Below, piece by piece: positions 47,170 to 57,140 of a stretch of 64,000 nucleotides of DNA (position 1 is the stretch's first letter; each line of letters opens with the position of its first letter). A program made the position numbers and the translations under genes. Origin of the DNA: Pogonophryne albipinna. Its lineage: Eukaryota; Chordata; Actinopteri; Perciformes; Artedidraconidae. The notes beneath the pieces are model-generated. The model did no database searches. It was not told the origin of the DNA and saw only the letters and a list, made by a program, of their open reading frames with translations. The DNA lies in assembly GCA_028583405.1 (NCBI GenBank), contig CM053252.1:38537240-38601239 (forward strand), written 5' to 3'.

Positions 47170-47405
47170 GGGGCCACTATGCTAAATTGCTTTAATAAGC
47201 ATTTTGTGTCCTGTGGCTCCCTGTTTGATTCTGTTTCTAACTCTGCTGCTGTGAACAATCCAATCCGTGACTCTGAACAATGTGGTCTGGAAAACCCTTT
47301 CAGTTTTACTCCTTTTACTGTCAATGTTGTTCATGAAGCCTTATCTAAGCTAGATCCTAAGAAACCGGCTGGCCCGGACAACGTAGAACCTTTATTTTTG
47401 AAGAT
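47170..47405 (+). mobile_element. LINE family B, RT-linker fragment (left of LTR insertion)
   Basis: The ORF reads LNCFNKHFVSCGSLFDSV and on to FTVNVVHEALSKLDPKKPAG with PDNVEPLFLKI, the conserved LINE segment that precedes the RT domain (the KKPAGPDN motif). It stops being LINE at 47406, where the LTR starts. The LINE resumes at about 50306. 5' end truncated. Confidence 0.82.
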
Positions 47406-47783
47406 TGTCACGATCTGTCCGTCTTGTGTTTTGTCTTGTATTTTGTCTTGTATTTTTCTGTCTTTGGTTTCCTGTTTTATTTTGTAAGTGTTCACCGCCC
47501 GTTCCTGCCTGTTGCTTTCTGTCTGTTTTCCCTCCCTGATTACCCGATTGTGTTCACCTGGTGCCCCTGTGTTTTCTCCTCCCTCCTCACCTGTCTCTTG
47601 TTTGTTTGATTAGTCCTGTGTGTATTTAGGTTCTGTGTTTTCTGTTAGTCTTTGTGAGTTCCTTGTTGTAGTTTGACGTTGTTCACGGGGAAGAGTTCTG
47701 TTTTGCTCTGTCTGTAGCCTTGAAATAAAGGTATTTTCAGTTAATCTGCATTTGGGTCCTGCTTGCCTCTCTCAACCCTGACA
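47406..47783 (+). mobile_element. LTR of a retrotransposon inserted in LINE family B
   Basis: It starts TGTCACGATCTG and ends CAACCCTGACA, so it has TG...CA edges with TGTCA/TGACA inverted ends. It is 378 bp long with an AATAAA near 47724. The next 17 bases (GAAGGAACTCACCAAAT) lie where a primer-binding site should be, directly before the ATG. No second LTR is found on the right, so the element is truncated there. Confidence 0.7.
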
Positions 47784-48212
47784 GAAGGAACTCACCAAAT
47801 ATGGGCCCAGCAGATCCTTTTGAGCAGGAATTGTTGGATTTTACTTTTTCTTTGGCTACCTGCTCTGATCGATGGATGGGAGCGTCCGGGGTTCAGCAGC
47901 GAGAGGCTGCTCTGGCAGCGGCGCGCCAGATAACTATGGAGAAACCAGGCTTGGTGAGATTCTTACCGGGCGGGAATTTGGATTTCCTCATGGTGTGTTA
48001 TCCCCTGCCTGACAGCCCCAGGCCTCCCAACTCCCGTTATGACACCACACGCATCGGTGTGGTCCGTTTGGAGTCAACCCTGGCTTCTGCCCCATTGCCT
48101 GCTCCTGTCCAGGAGCCGTTCTCTGGAACTCGTCTGGCTTTTGGAGGTCCACGAAGCCTCCAAACGGCTCCTAAAAGAAGGAGTCGCAAGGCCAGGCTAG
48201 CAGCCAGAGCCC

Positions 48213-48460
48213 CAGCAGCCATGGTTCCGGCCCAAGTTCTGGCCCCAGCAGCCATGGTTCCAGACCCAGTTCTGGCCCCAGCAGCCATGGTTCCAGCCCC
48301 AGTCCCGGCCCCAGCAGCCATGGTTCGGGCCCCAGTACCGGGCCCAGCAGCCATGGTTCCAGACCCAGTTCTGGCCCCAGCAGCCATGGTTCCAGACTCA
48401 GTTCTGGCCCCAGCAGCCATGGTTCCAGACCCAGTTCTGGCCCCAGCTGCCATAGTCCCA
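48213..48460 (+). repeat. 33-bp coding minisatellite
   Basis: About eight copies of GCAGCCATGGTTCCAGACCC plus AGTTCTGGCCCCA, encoding an 11-residue Pro/Ala/Val unit. Confidence 0.92.
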
Positions 48461-49060
48461 TCTCTTGTCCCATCTCTGGTCCCTTCTCTAGTCTTTTCTC
48501 GAGTCCTAAATCAAGTCCCTTCTCTGGTCCCCTCTCTAGTCTCTTCTCGAGTTCCCCCTCTAGTCCCTTCCCAAGTCCCTTCTCTAGTCCCTTCCCTAGT
48601 CCCTCCTCAGGTCACTTCTCTAGTCACTTCTCTAGTCACGTCTCTAGTCACTTCTCAGGTACCAACTCTAGACCCATCTCAAGTCCCTTCTCTAGTCCCT
48701 TCTCTAGTCCCTACTCAAGTCCCTTCTCAAGTCCCTTCTCTAGTCCATCCTCTAGTCCCATCTCCAGTCCCTCCTTTAGTCACTTCTCTAGTCCCATCTC
48801 AAGTTCCCTCTCGAGTCCCCTCTCCAGTTTCTTCTCAAGTCCCCTCTCCAGTTCCCTCTCAAGTCCCCTCTCCAGTTCCCTCTCGAGTCCCCTCTCCAGT
48901 TTCCTCTCAAGTCCCCTCTCAAGTCATCTCTCGAGTTCCCTCTCAAGTCACCTCTCGAGTTCCCTCTCAAATCCCCTCTCAAGTCCTCTCTCAAGCCCCC
49001 TCTCGAGTCCCCTCTCGAGTTCCCTCTCCAGTCCCAACTCAAGTTCCTACTCAAGTCCCT
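48461..49060 (+). repeat. 12-bp coding minisatellite
   Basis: About fifty copies of GTCCCTTCTCTA and variants (GTCCCCTCTCCA, GTCACTTCTCTA), encoding VPSL, VPSQ, VPSR and VTSL units. It ends at the TAA. Confidence 0.92.
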
Positions 49061-49069
49061 ACTTAAGTG

Positions 49070-49740
49070 CCGTTGGAGGTTCCGCTGGGGGTCCTGCCAA
49101 CTCCATGTCTTGTCCCGTTGGGGGTCCCGCCGACTACTCTCCTGCCGGGGGTCCTGCCAACCCTATGTCCTGTCCCGTTGGGGGTCCCGCCGACTGCTCC
49201 TCTGCCGGGGGTCCTGCCAACCCTATGTCCCGTTCCGCTGGGGGTCCTGCCAACTCCATGTTCTGTCCCGTTGGGGGTCCCGCCGACTACTCTCCTGCCG
49301 GGCGTCCTGCTAACCCTATGTCCAGTCCCGTTGGAGGTCCCGCCGACTACTCTCCTGCCGGGGGTCCTGCCAACCCTATGTCCTGTCCCGTTGGGGGTCC
49401 CGCCGACTACTCTCCTACCGGGGGTCCTGCCAACCCTATGTCCTGTCCCGTTGGGGGTCCCGCCGACTACTCTCCTGCCGGGGATCCTGCCAACCCTATG
49501 TCCTGTGCCGATGGAGGTTCCGCTGGGAGTCCTGCCGGCTCCATGTCCAGTCCCGTTGGAGGTCCCGCCGACTACTCTCCTGCCGGGGGTCCTGCCAACC
49601 CTATGTCCTGTCCCGTTGGAGGTCCCGCCGACTGCTCCTCTGCCGGGGGTCCTGCCAATCCCGTGTCCTGTCCCCTTGGGGGTCCCGACGACTGCTCTCC
49701 TGCCGGGGGTCCTGCCAACTCCTGGTCCTCTTCCGTGGGG
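49070..49740 (+). repeat. 60-bp coding minisatellite
   Basis: About eleven copies of a unit containing CCCGTTGGGGGTCCCGCCGA, CTACTCTCCTGCCGG and GGGTCCTGCCAACCC. Some copies carry short deletions in multiples of 3, which keep several frames open. Confidence 0.92.
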
Positions 49741-49839
49741 GATCCTGCCGAGGCCTGTCCCACCAGCTCCGGTTCCTGTCCGGCCGACACCGGGTCCTGC
49801 CCGGCCTCCGGCGCTGTCCCGTCAGCGCCTTCCTGCCCG

Positions 49840-50130
49840 GCCTCCGGAGCCGTCTGGTCTTCGCCCTCGAGCCCGGCCCCCTGAGAGCCGCGGTCTTCGC
49901 CCTCGAGCCCGGCCCCCTGAGAGCCGCGGTCTTCGCCCACGAGCCCGGCCCCCTGAGAGCCGGGGTCTTCGCCCTCGAGCCCGGCCCCCTGAGAGCCGCG
50001 GTCTTCGCCCTCGAGCCCGGCCCCCTGAGTGCCGCGGTCCTCGCCCTCGGGCCCGGCCCCCTGACTCTTCCTGCCGCTGCCTTCGCCCTCGGGCCCGGCT
50101 CCCTGACTCTTCCTGCCGCTGCCTTCGCCC
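49840..50130 (+). repeat. 36-bp coding minisatellite
   Basis: About seven copies of a unit with GAGCCCGGCCCCCTGAGAGC and CGCGGTCTTCGCCCTC, encoding a 12-residue Arg/Pro-rich unit in the main frame. Confidence 0.9.
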
Positions 50131-50305
50131 TCATGCTCGGCCCCTTGAGGTCGCCTGCTGTGGCCTTCGCCCCACCTTGGACTCTGCCTTGCCCCCGGGC
50201 TGTCCGCCCGAGACCCCATCCTTGATCTCTGCCTTGCCCCCGGGCCGTCCGCCCGAGACCCCTTCCGGGTCCTCCGCTGTGCCCCTGGGCTGTCAGCCCA
50301 AACGC

Positions 50306-50790
50306 CTAGTGAGTGAACATGTAAAGGAGTTTTTATGTAACAACGATATCCTGTCTAAACATCAGTCAGACTTCAGAAAGCAACATAGCACCATCACTGC
50401 GACAATGAAAGTGGTGAATGACATTACGAGTATTTTAGATAATAAGCAGAGTTGTGCAGCTCTATTTATTGACCTTTCCAAAGCGCTTGACAGCGTTGAT
50501 AATCGCATTTTGAAGCAGAGGCTACTCAGTATTGGCATATCCAGCCATGCAGTGAGGTGGTTTGTGAACTACCTCTCTGAAAGGTCCCAATGTGTTCATT
50601 TTGATGGGCTGTCTTCTGAGTGGTTAAACATTGCTAATGGTGTTCCTCAAGGTTCTGTTTTAGGTCCACTTTTATTCTCCATATATATATCAACAGTTTA
50701 GGTGAAAATGTGAATGAAGCTACTTTACATTTTTATGCGGATGATACCGTGATGTACAGATGTAGCACCTCATTTCAGACAGTTTGAAAC
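50306..50790 (+). pseudogene. LINE family B reverse transcriptase (right of LTR insertion)
   Basis: It starts LVSEHVKEFLCNNDILSKHQ and keeps RT motifs: FRKQHSTITATMKVVND, motif A ALFIDLSKALDSVDN, motif B NGVPQGSVLGPLLFSIYI, and, after a 2-base slip in an AT run near 50685, motif C FYADDTVMY. The homology stops at about 50790. Compared with the left part, the segment just before the RT fingers (normally carrying an NYRPIS-type motif) is missing, so the LTR insertion replaced LINE sequence rather than only splitting it. Confidence 0.85.
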
Positions 50791-52270
50791 GCGAGGGCCG
50801 TGGCCGGCACGGGGTCTGCCGGCCCCCCCGATCTTACAGCTACACCATTGTTTGGTTTCCATGGTAGCGCGTCTCTTTAGTAGCACACGCAACTGAAAGT
50901 CTGAGAGGGTGAGGATTGTTCACAGAAAGCAGAACAAGAATCGACAACTCCACCCTCTGCTCACTCCTTTCCTGTAAAATACAGGTCCAGCCAGGCAAAA
51001 CAGTGCACTTCTCTTTCCCGCACTACTGTGACAGATCATGGGGCTGGGTCAGCCACTAACATATTCATATTTCTCTTCTCAAAAAGAGAAATATGAACGT
51101 TAGTTTTTAACTGAAATGATCAAATAAAGTCAACATTACACAGTGTTTACAAACATTGACTATACAGCTCACCAACCCCACCCCCCTATGCCTATATGTT
51201 GCAAACTCTTTGTTTAAAACTAATTGGCCATCGGAATGTGTGTCCCCCCCCCCCCCCCCCCCCCCCTGTGATCTCGCTTCTCCAGCAGTCTGGTTTGTGT
51301 TCGCATATTTATGCTGTCGCAGTTCCTGTTGCCGGATATAGCCTATCAAACATTTAATAAAAGTGAAAAACAATGAACAAGACTTAACGTATTAATAATA
51401 ATTAAGTATATGCCTTCTGTTTGGATGTACGATTTTTGACTTTGTTTAGAGCAGTGATCTTCTCTTCCTCTCTGCAGCAGAGAGCTAAGCGCTGTCGGAC
51501 CGGACCTAACCCTGAAAAGTATTATCATCTGAAAGTAAAACGAATCATTATGTTATTAGTATTAAATACATATAAGTATTTTTACAACTTGTATTTAGAA
51601 ATACTCCGTTGTAATTATTGATGCATAAATGTGTTCATCCATTCAATGTGGCATCTGCTATAATTGGGTTAATGTATGATATTACTTAATAATACAATAA
51701 ATTATAACATATGATATGATAATTACATTTTAGTTTTATTAATTTCTTATTTCATAGAAACGTATCAAACGTGTAGGCTAATTAAAGAATGGTGATATAC
51801 ACAGTGATAGATGTTAAAGGACTAACGTTTATAATAAATAGCCATTTATCCATATTCATAATATTTATATATTCAACAACAATTTTTTATGTAAAAGGTT
51901 CATAAAATAAAAACACAACACTGTCATTGCAAGTCACACTCAGTTGACTTTTATGTTCAACTGCTAAATTCGTTACTGATCAAAAAGGGCTTCTACCTAA
52001 TTACCTTAAATAAACTCATTAATCACGTAAAATGATAAAATACGGCGAAAGTTATTAAAATATATGTGCTTCCATTTTTCATACTTTTGAAATATATTTG
52101 TATTAACTTTATATCATCGTATCTCCGTGTTTACTGGGTCTTTCTGCATGAAACAAAGACTGGCATATAAGCCAGTACTTGTCCGGACTGTTGTTTTTAT
52201 GCGGCACCGGCTTGAACAGGTCATGTGATCTGATCACGCCGGCATTATTCTTATCATTCTTTATGAGCGC
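50791..52270. other. Unassigned intergenic sequence with a hairpin and a C run
   Basis: It contains a perfect 14-bp hairpin at 51064-51097 and a 24-base C run near 51244-51267. The rest is A+T-rich. No gene. Confidence 0.5.
51064..51097. other. Perfect 14-bp inverted repeat
   Basis: TTCATATTTCTCTT, a 6-base loop, then AAGAGAAATATGAA. No T-run or gene end is nearby. Function unknown. Confidence 0.75.
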
Positions 52271-52274
52271 AGTA

Positions 52275-52445
52275 CACTGAAAAAAACGGGGAGCAGCATT
52301 TACTTAGGAAAATCGAGGTAACAAAACACACTTAGAAAACCTAAGTAAATTTAACATCTTATATTTCAAGTAAAATCTACTTACAGTTAAGAAGTGTTTG
52401 TTATTAAAGGCACTTGAGTAAACTTTACTGTCACACTCAGTTTTT
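52275..52445. mobile_element. Possible left end of a CACTG-type element
   Basis: CACTGAAAAAAACGGGGAGC is followed by degenerate ACTTAG/AAGTAAA subterminal repeats, like CACTA/EnSpm-type elements of fish. 61910-62110 carries similar ACTTAG/AAGTAA motifs in inverse order, but no clear terminus. Tentative. Confidence 0.3.
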
Positions 52446-52454
52446 GTAAGTAGA

Positions 52455-52655
52455 TTTTAATTACTATTGCATAGTAGATTTTACTTACTATTCCATAGTA
52501 CATTTTACTCATTGTACTTACTATTGCATAGTAGATTTTACTTACTATTGCATAGTACATTTTACTCATTGTACTTACTATTGCATAGTACATTTTACTT
52601 ACTATTGCATAGTACATTTTACTCATTTTACTTACTATTGCATAGCATTTTACTT
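52455..52655. repeat. Minisatellite with TACTATTGCATAGTA core
   Basis: A unit of about 23 bases (TTACTATTGCATAGTACATT plus TTAC) alternates with a short CATTGTAC spacer, about seven copies. The core is a near-palindrome, so both strands give Tyr/Leu-rich ORFs. Confidence 0.85.
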
Positions 52656-53304
52656 AAGATTTGGATCTTATTACAAATCTCCAGTAAAAACTACTTAGCT
52701 TTTCAGGTAGTTTTTACTTGCTATTCTTTATTTTTATTGCAAAAATATTTAAGTCATATTTACATATAATTTCTTCTACATTAAACATCAGCTCTATTTC
52801 CATTAGTTTTTATACATTCTTATATTAAGGCTACTACAAAACATGAAACAACAAACACTTTAACAAAATCAACTTTATTTTGTCATGTTTTAGACAACAG
52901 CTTACAACACTTTCAATACATATATAACAATGTAAAAGTACAAAATCGTGAATACATTTTTCTAAATATAATGTTTTTATTCACACACACATTTAGAAAA
53001 ATACTATGTACAATCACAACACAAGTTACAAAAAACCCCACCAATAACAATCAGACTCAAGGACAAAACTAAGGAAAATAAATAAAAATAAACCCTAAAA
53101 ATCGTATTTTTTATGATTATTTGAATTAGTTAATCCAACATTTTGAAATATGAACTAACTTCAAGAACTGAAGTTAAAATGACAATATTTCCATTTTTAA
53201 ATGGAGTTACAGTAGAGTAGAAGTACACAGTGCTATGAAGAAGAAAACAAAGGAAAGTACCAACAGTTTGCACCTAACTAAATGTACTTATTACATTCCA
53301 CTTT

Positions 53305-53622
53305 CTAGGCTAAAAGTTTGGAGCTCAAGGTCTGGACTTTAGGAGACACCTTTTGCGAATTGAGCTCGAGAAAGAGCTTTTGGAACACTTCAAAAGTGTA
53401 TTTTACCTTTGGTGGGTAAACCAAGTTCATGGCATAGATTATGCCCATGAGCAGTATGCATGCGTTTGTCACACTTTTGCACCCATCCTGCACCTCAGTT
53501 CCCTCTATGACGATCGACACATGACCAGCATTTGCGTCTCCCTGCACTGCACTGTCGCTGACGACAAAGATCTTCATGAGCTGGCCAGCATAGTCTTCTT
53601 TGACGATGTCCTTGCTTACATC
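53305..53622 (-). CDS. Teleost multi-copy hypothetical gene, terminal exon
   Basis: The exon opens after a CAG acceptor (53623-53625) in phase 0 with DVSKDIVKEDYAGQLMKIFV. It continues through GHVSIVIEGTEVQDGC, ACILLMGIIYAMNLVYPP and KYTFEVFQKLFLELNSQKVS to PKVQTLSSKLLA and a TAG. This matches, from memory, the C-terminal domain of a large teleost family often labelled SAMD3-like or uncharacterised: an I-LEG-V segment, a GLIYALNLSYP segment, then YTFE and K-SPKVQ. It has no known catalytic motif. It forms one reading with the exons at 54335-54424 and 54699-54854, all phase 0. The family's biochemical role is unknown to me. Confidence 0.75.
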   Translation of the reverse strand, partial: DVSKDIVKEDYAGQLMKIFVVSDSAVQGDANAGHVSIVIEGTEVQDGCKSVTNACILLMGIIYAMNLVYPPKVKYTFEVFQKLFLELNSQKVSPKVQTLSSKLLA

Positions 53623-54019
53623 CTGTCAAAACATGTTACTGTGTGAGACTCATTACATTAAAGTGGGCATTTCATCAGTATTTAAGTAGATTATCTAGTG
53701 TCCTTCAACTCAAATAAGGATGGGGTAATGAAGGGAATTTATATTAACATGTATTTTTTTGGTCCAGTAATGACATGGGTCTGAATGCAGCTCATTTAAA
53801 TAAATATATGCTTTGTTCCAACCAAGAAGTAAATAACAATATGTAAACTGCATTAAGTATATTGCAGAAATTAGGGGGAATTTGGGTTTTAACGTCTCAA
53901 CCATAAATTCTAACACATTTTCAATCAGAAAATGAAATGGAGAAAGTATAAAATAAAATCTATACATTTGATCAAATGAAGTAAAAATATATAACTTATG
54001 TTAAATGTATTTTACATTA

Positions 54020-54195
54020 CATGTCACTTGTTAGACGCTTTTATCCAAAGCGACTTACATACTCAATACTGTGGACATTCCCCACAGGAGCCATTTGGGG
54101 TGAAGTGTCTCAGGGACACAACGACATGCTGACTGCAGTGGGGTTTGAACCTGTGACCAACGCACTATTCCACTGCGACACACGCCTCCCTTATT
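54020..54195 (+). repeat. tRNA-like interspersed repeat (SINE-type fragment)
   Basis: It contains GACGCTTTTATCCAAAGCGA followed by CTTACATAC and, later, GGGGTTTGAACCTGTGACC, which resembles a pol III B box. This pair of motifs is very common in fish repeats. It lies in the intron of the minus-strand gene. Confidence 0.55.
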
Positions 54196-54334
54196 TAATG
54201 CTAAATTAGCTAATCTGAATATTTTTTTCTCCAAATGATGGCACAAGTTGCTCAACTATAGAGATACTTATTTACAAATATTGAAGAACAGACAACATAT
54301 TAAACATGAATTCAATAATCATCATAACATTTAC

Positions 54335-54424
54335 CTGGTAGTCTTTGATGAGTTCCTCTGTACTCTCTCCAAGGAACTCCATCAGGCAGCGGATGATGAC
54401 ATCTCGTCAACCTTCAACATTTTG
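54335..54424 (-). CDS. Teleost multi-copy hypothetical gene, penultimate exon, with in-frame TGA
   Basis: Exactly 30 codons between a good acceptor (AAACAG, 54425-54430) and donor (GTAAATG at 54334). The reading is QNVEG, a TGA, then RDVIIRCLMEFLGESTEELI and KDYQ. The stop is TGA directly before CGA, so a CGA-to-TGA change at a CpG would explain it. Skipping the exon would also keep frame, because all introns here are phase 0. It is therefore either a pseudogene or a locus that tolerates exon skipping. In the family this segment has the LGE-x4-LI-EY motif. Confidence 0.7.
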
Positions 54425-54698
54425 CTGTTTAAACAGAAATGTAAATTAGAATAAAGAATACTACATAATTGTAAACGTATTCATGTATATAGAAATACAG
54501 CAATCAAAACACATTTTAAGAGAATGCTTCACGTTTACATTTTAGTCTAAAAAATAGGCAGTTTAAGAGAGAGGGGGAGAGGTGAGAAAACACGTAATTA
54601 CTTAAAAGATGCTGAAAATGTATCTGTAAAGGCCTGCGCATGCCATTATTATTTTTCGTCAGTAAAAGTAATGTCGTTGTATGAATTTCAAAGCTTAC

Positions 54699-54854
54699 CT
54701 CACTGAATGAATCCAGTATCAGTTTTATTGTTGAGCCTGCAACCCCGCCTTTGTTCCCAAATATCTTCAGCAGTTTGGAGGTGGAGAAGTCCAGTTTCGT
54801 CAAAAAGGTTCGCTCCAGATGAAGAGTTGTTACCCTTCTGAACTCCTCTTTGAT
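54699..54854 (-). CDS. Teleost multi-copy hypothetical gene, antepenultimate exon
   Basis: 52 codons from ATC after a TTTAAG acceptor to GAG before GTAAGC. It reads IKEEFRRVTTLHLERTFLTK, then LDFSTSKLLKIFGNKGGVAG and STIKLILDSFSE. The order EEFRR-T-x-L-x-x-TF-x-KLD agrees with the region before the C-terminal domain in the same fish family. The upstream intron holds a 500-bp GT-rich tract beginning only about 40 bases from the acceptor. I could not find further exons before the hAT at 55655. Confidence 0.72.
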
Positions 54855-54891
54855 CTTAAACAAAATGTGATAAAAAAAAACGATGTCATTA

Positions 54892-54892
<1 letters not shown>

Positions 54893-54941
<49 letters not shown>

Positions 54942-55160
54942 CTGAGTGTGTCTCTCTGTGTGTGTCTGTGAGAGTGTGTGTGTGTGTCTCTGTCTGTGTG
55001 GGTGTGTGTCTGTGCGTGTGTGTGTATATGTGTGTGTCTGTGAGTGTGTGTCTCTGTGTGTGTGTGTGTCTGTGAGTGTCTCTCTGTGTGTGTGAGAGTG
55101 TGCGTCTGTGTGTGTGTGTCTCGCTGTCTGTGTGGGTGTGTGTATGTGCATGTGTGTATG

Positions 55161-55194
<34 letters not shown>

Positions 55195-55217
55195 TATGTG
55201 AGTGTGTATGTGTCACT

Positions 55218-55292
<75 letters not shown>

Positions 55293-55412
55293 TCTGTGTG
55301 GGTGTGTGTATGTGCGTGTGTGTATGTGAGTCTGTGTGAGTGTGTGTGTCTGTGTGTGAGAATGTGTGTCTGTGTGTGTGTCTCTCTGTGTGTGTCTGTG
55401 TATGTGTGTGTA
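54893..55412 (+). repeat. 500-bp GT-rich compound microsatellite
   Basis: (GT)n with TCTCTC, GAGTG and GTATGTG interruptions, and a pure stretch of about 70 bases at 55221-55291. On the minus strand it is CA-rich and lies at the 3' end of an intron. The His/Thr and Cys/Val ORFs of up to 337 codons are artefacts, though one overlaps the real exon at 54699-54854. Confidence 0.95.
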
Positions 55413-55654
55413 GGTGTATTTCATTACTGGTGTACTTTGACTGCAGACACTCACTGCTGGAGAAAAGAAATGTCTAAAAAAAAGAAAAGGGAGAGGAACA
55501 AATACAAAAGATAACCTTACATAATACAATCACATCTAGTTTCAACAACTCTGACATTAGCTGGCATGCAAGCCTCTAGTTTTAGGAGTTAAACTGGCAT
55601 TGATGGCCAATAAGTCAAAACCAGTGGGTTGATTTGGGAAGATACGCTAAATTG

Positions 55655-56470
55655 TAGGGATGGGTATCGTTAACGGTACTACTACTTTTATCGATACGGT
55701 CTTTTAACGGTACTTTTATCTGTTCTTTTGGAGAAAAAATTAAGGTAAACTAACTAAACAAATTGTGAGCAAAACTAACATTGCTTTTTATTTAAATTAA
55801 ATGTCTAATATTTCACATCAAAAGAAACAACAATGTGTGAACAAATGGTATTAAATAATCTGATGACAGAACTGTAAACAGAATAGCTGAAACTTTAACA
55901 AATAAATAACTCTCAGTTACCTCTAATCATTAACCCATGTTTGTATCATAGAGTTAACTCTGTGTGTTGTTGCTAACATACATCACCTGACGTGGAAACG
56001 TTACTCGTGGATGGGGCTACAGAGCTACTAGAAAGACAGTCGAACCGGTGCATTTCTCCGTCTGAATGTGGTGCACTTTTGCAAGATGTTTAGACAAATT
56101 GCTCGTGTTACCGCCCTGACATGCTAAACTCTTATTGCACTTTTGGTAATGAGCATTGTCCACACTCGGAGCGCGTTCTCTCCGCCATCTCCTCCGTGTG
56201 TGTGTTGCTGCATGTAGCAGCCGCGTGTGTGTAATGGCGGGGGAGAGATCTCTGGTCTGGATTCGAAAGATCGAAAATACTAAAAATAATCAGAGACGCA
56301 GTCTTCTTGCGTATTAGAAACGGAGTTGGCGACACTAAAACTGCAATATAATGTTTGTGTAGCAATAATACATACGACATATTTTTTACATGTCTGCCTA
56401 CCGATAAAAAGACCGATAATGTCGGATCTTAACGGTAGTCACAGTCTTTAATAATTCAGTCCTATCCCTA
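55655..56470 (-). mobile_element. BED-type hAT element, internally deleted, 8-bp TSD
   Basis: The left end TAGGGATGGGTATCG and the right end CAGTCCTATCCCTA are imperfect inverted ends. The exact 8-mer CTAAATTG lies at 55647-55654 and 56471-56478. TATCGATACGGT/ACCGATAAAAAGACCGATAA subterminal motifs fit the BED-type hAT group, as at 38976. 816 bp. Only a piece of the first transposase exon remains (minus, about 56130-56220). Confidence 0.9.
56132..56215 (-). pseudogene. hAT BED-finger exon fragment, 28-bp deletion
   Basis: Minus-strand reading EEMAERTRSE is directly followed by CGQCSLPKVQ. The related fragment at 56868-57140 has an extra 28 bases here, which restore the reading VWLHLTRLDVD before the finger. 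The deletion breaks the frame. Confidence 0.6.
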
Positions 56471-56757
56471 CTAAATTGTGATATGTTATTTGTTATGTGG
56501 ATAGAACATTACACATTAGCTATGGGGTTTTGGTCATATCACATCAGGTCACTGTTAGTATTAAATACTGGACGCACCAGGCAGCGTGGCACACAGTCTA
56601 AAGCTATAGTAGCTGAGACAGTATTTTAGTATCATAATGTAGCGCGAACACCGCCTCCCCCCAATAAAAAAACACTTTTTAAATAAGTGAGTCCGCCAAT
56701 GCCATAGATTTATCTGAAACGGAGAATTACCCCCTAGTCGACGGGTTTGAATCTCTG

Positions 56758-56867
56758 AATAACCCACTAAAAACTAACCCACACCTTGACATCTGATTTA
56801 TCCCACGTGCTGAGTTAGCTAGCATGCTAACGAGCTAACCGGCTAAGTACGTTTTTAATATCTGCAT
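56758..56867 (+). repeat. Direct repeat, left copy (110 bp)
   Basis: AATAACCCACTAAAAACTAA through GCTAGCATGCTAACGAGCTA to AATATCTGCAT. The right copy is at 57141-57270. Confidence 0.9.
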
Positions 56868-57140
56868 GTTTAGACAAATTGCTCGTGTTACCGCCCTGAC
56901 ATGCTAAACTCTTATTGCACTTTTGGTAACGAGCATTGTCCACATCGAGACGGGTCAAGTGTAACCACACCTCGGAGCGCGTTCTCTCCGCCATCTCCTC
57001 CGTGTGTGTGTTGCTGCATGTAGCAGCCGCGTGTGTGTAATGGCGGGGGAGAGATAACTCGTCTGGATTCGAAAGATCGAAAATAATCATACTCGCATTT
57101 TGCAGTCTTCTTGCGTATTAGAAACAGAGTTGACATAATA
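56868..57140 (-). pseudogene. hAT transposase BED-finger fragment without element ends
   Basis: 273 bases homologous to 56086-56335 of the neighbouring hAT. The minus reading EEMAERTRSEVWLHLTRLDV continues to KCNKSLACQGGNTSNLSKHA, a full BED zinc-finger core with C-x2-C spacing and the first His. The next frame breaks soon after. It lies exactly between the two 110-bp direct repeats and carries no hAT termini. Confidence 0.75.

Larger units (their letters stand above)
47801..50305 (+). pseudogene. ORF of the LTR element: unique N-terminus plus in-phase minisatellites
   Basis: It starts with MGPADPFEQELLDFTFSLAT 17 bases after the LTR and runs in one frame for about 835 codons, with a single TAA at 49064-49066. 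Residues 1-135 are unique and end in a basic KRRSRKARLAAR stretch. Then come tandem arrays: an 11-residue APAAMVPDPVL block, a 4-residue VPSL/VPSQ block, a 20-residue block around VPPTTLLPGVLPTLCPVPLG, and a 12-residue RARPPESRGLRP block. No protease, RT or zinc knuckle is seen. Position right after an LTR suggests a gag-like or lineage-specific protein of a non-autonomous element. The function is unknown to me. The frame runs straight into the LINE RT. Confidence 0.6.

Noticed and set aside
49572..50219. Minus-strand ORFs rich in Gly, Glu and Arg (215 and 177 codons)
   Set aside because: Antisense shadows of the G/C-rich minisatellites; open in several frames because unit lengths are multiples of 3.
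54020..54195. Possible tRNA gene
   Set aside because: A B-box-like GGTTTGAACC is present, but no cloverleaf or A box at proper spacing. It fits a dispersed SINE-type repeat.
54516..55529. 337-codon minus ORF rich in His and Thr
   Set aside because: Mostly the GT-rich tract read in frame. Only the part at 54699-54854 is a real exon.
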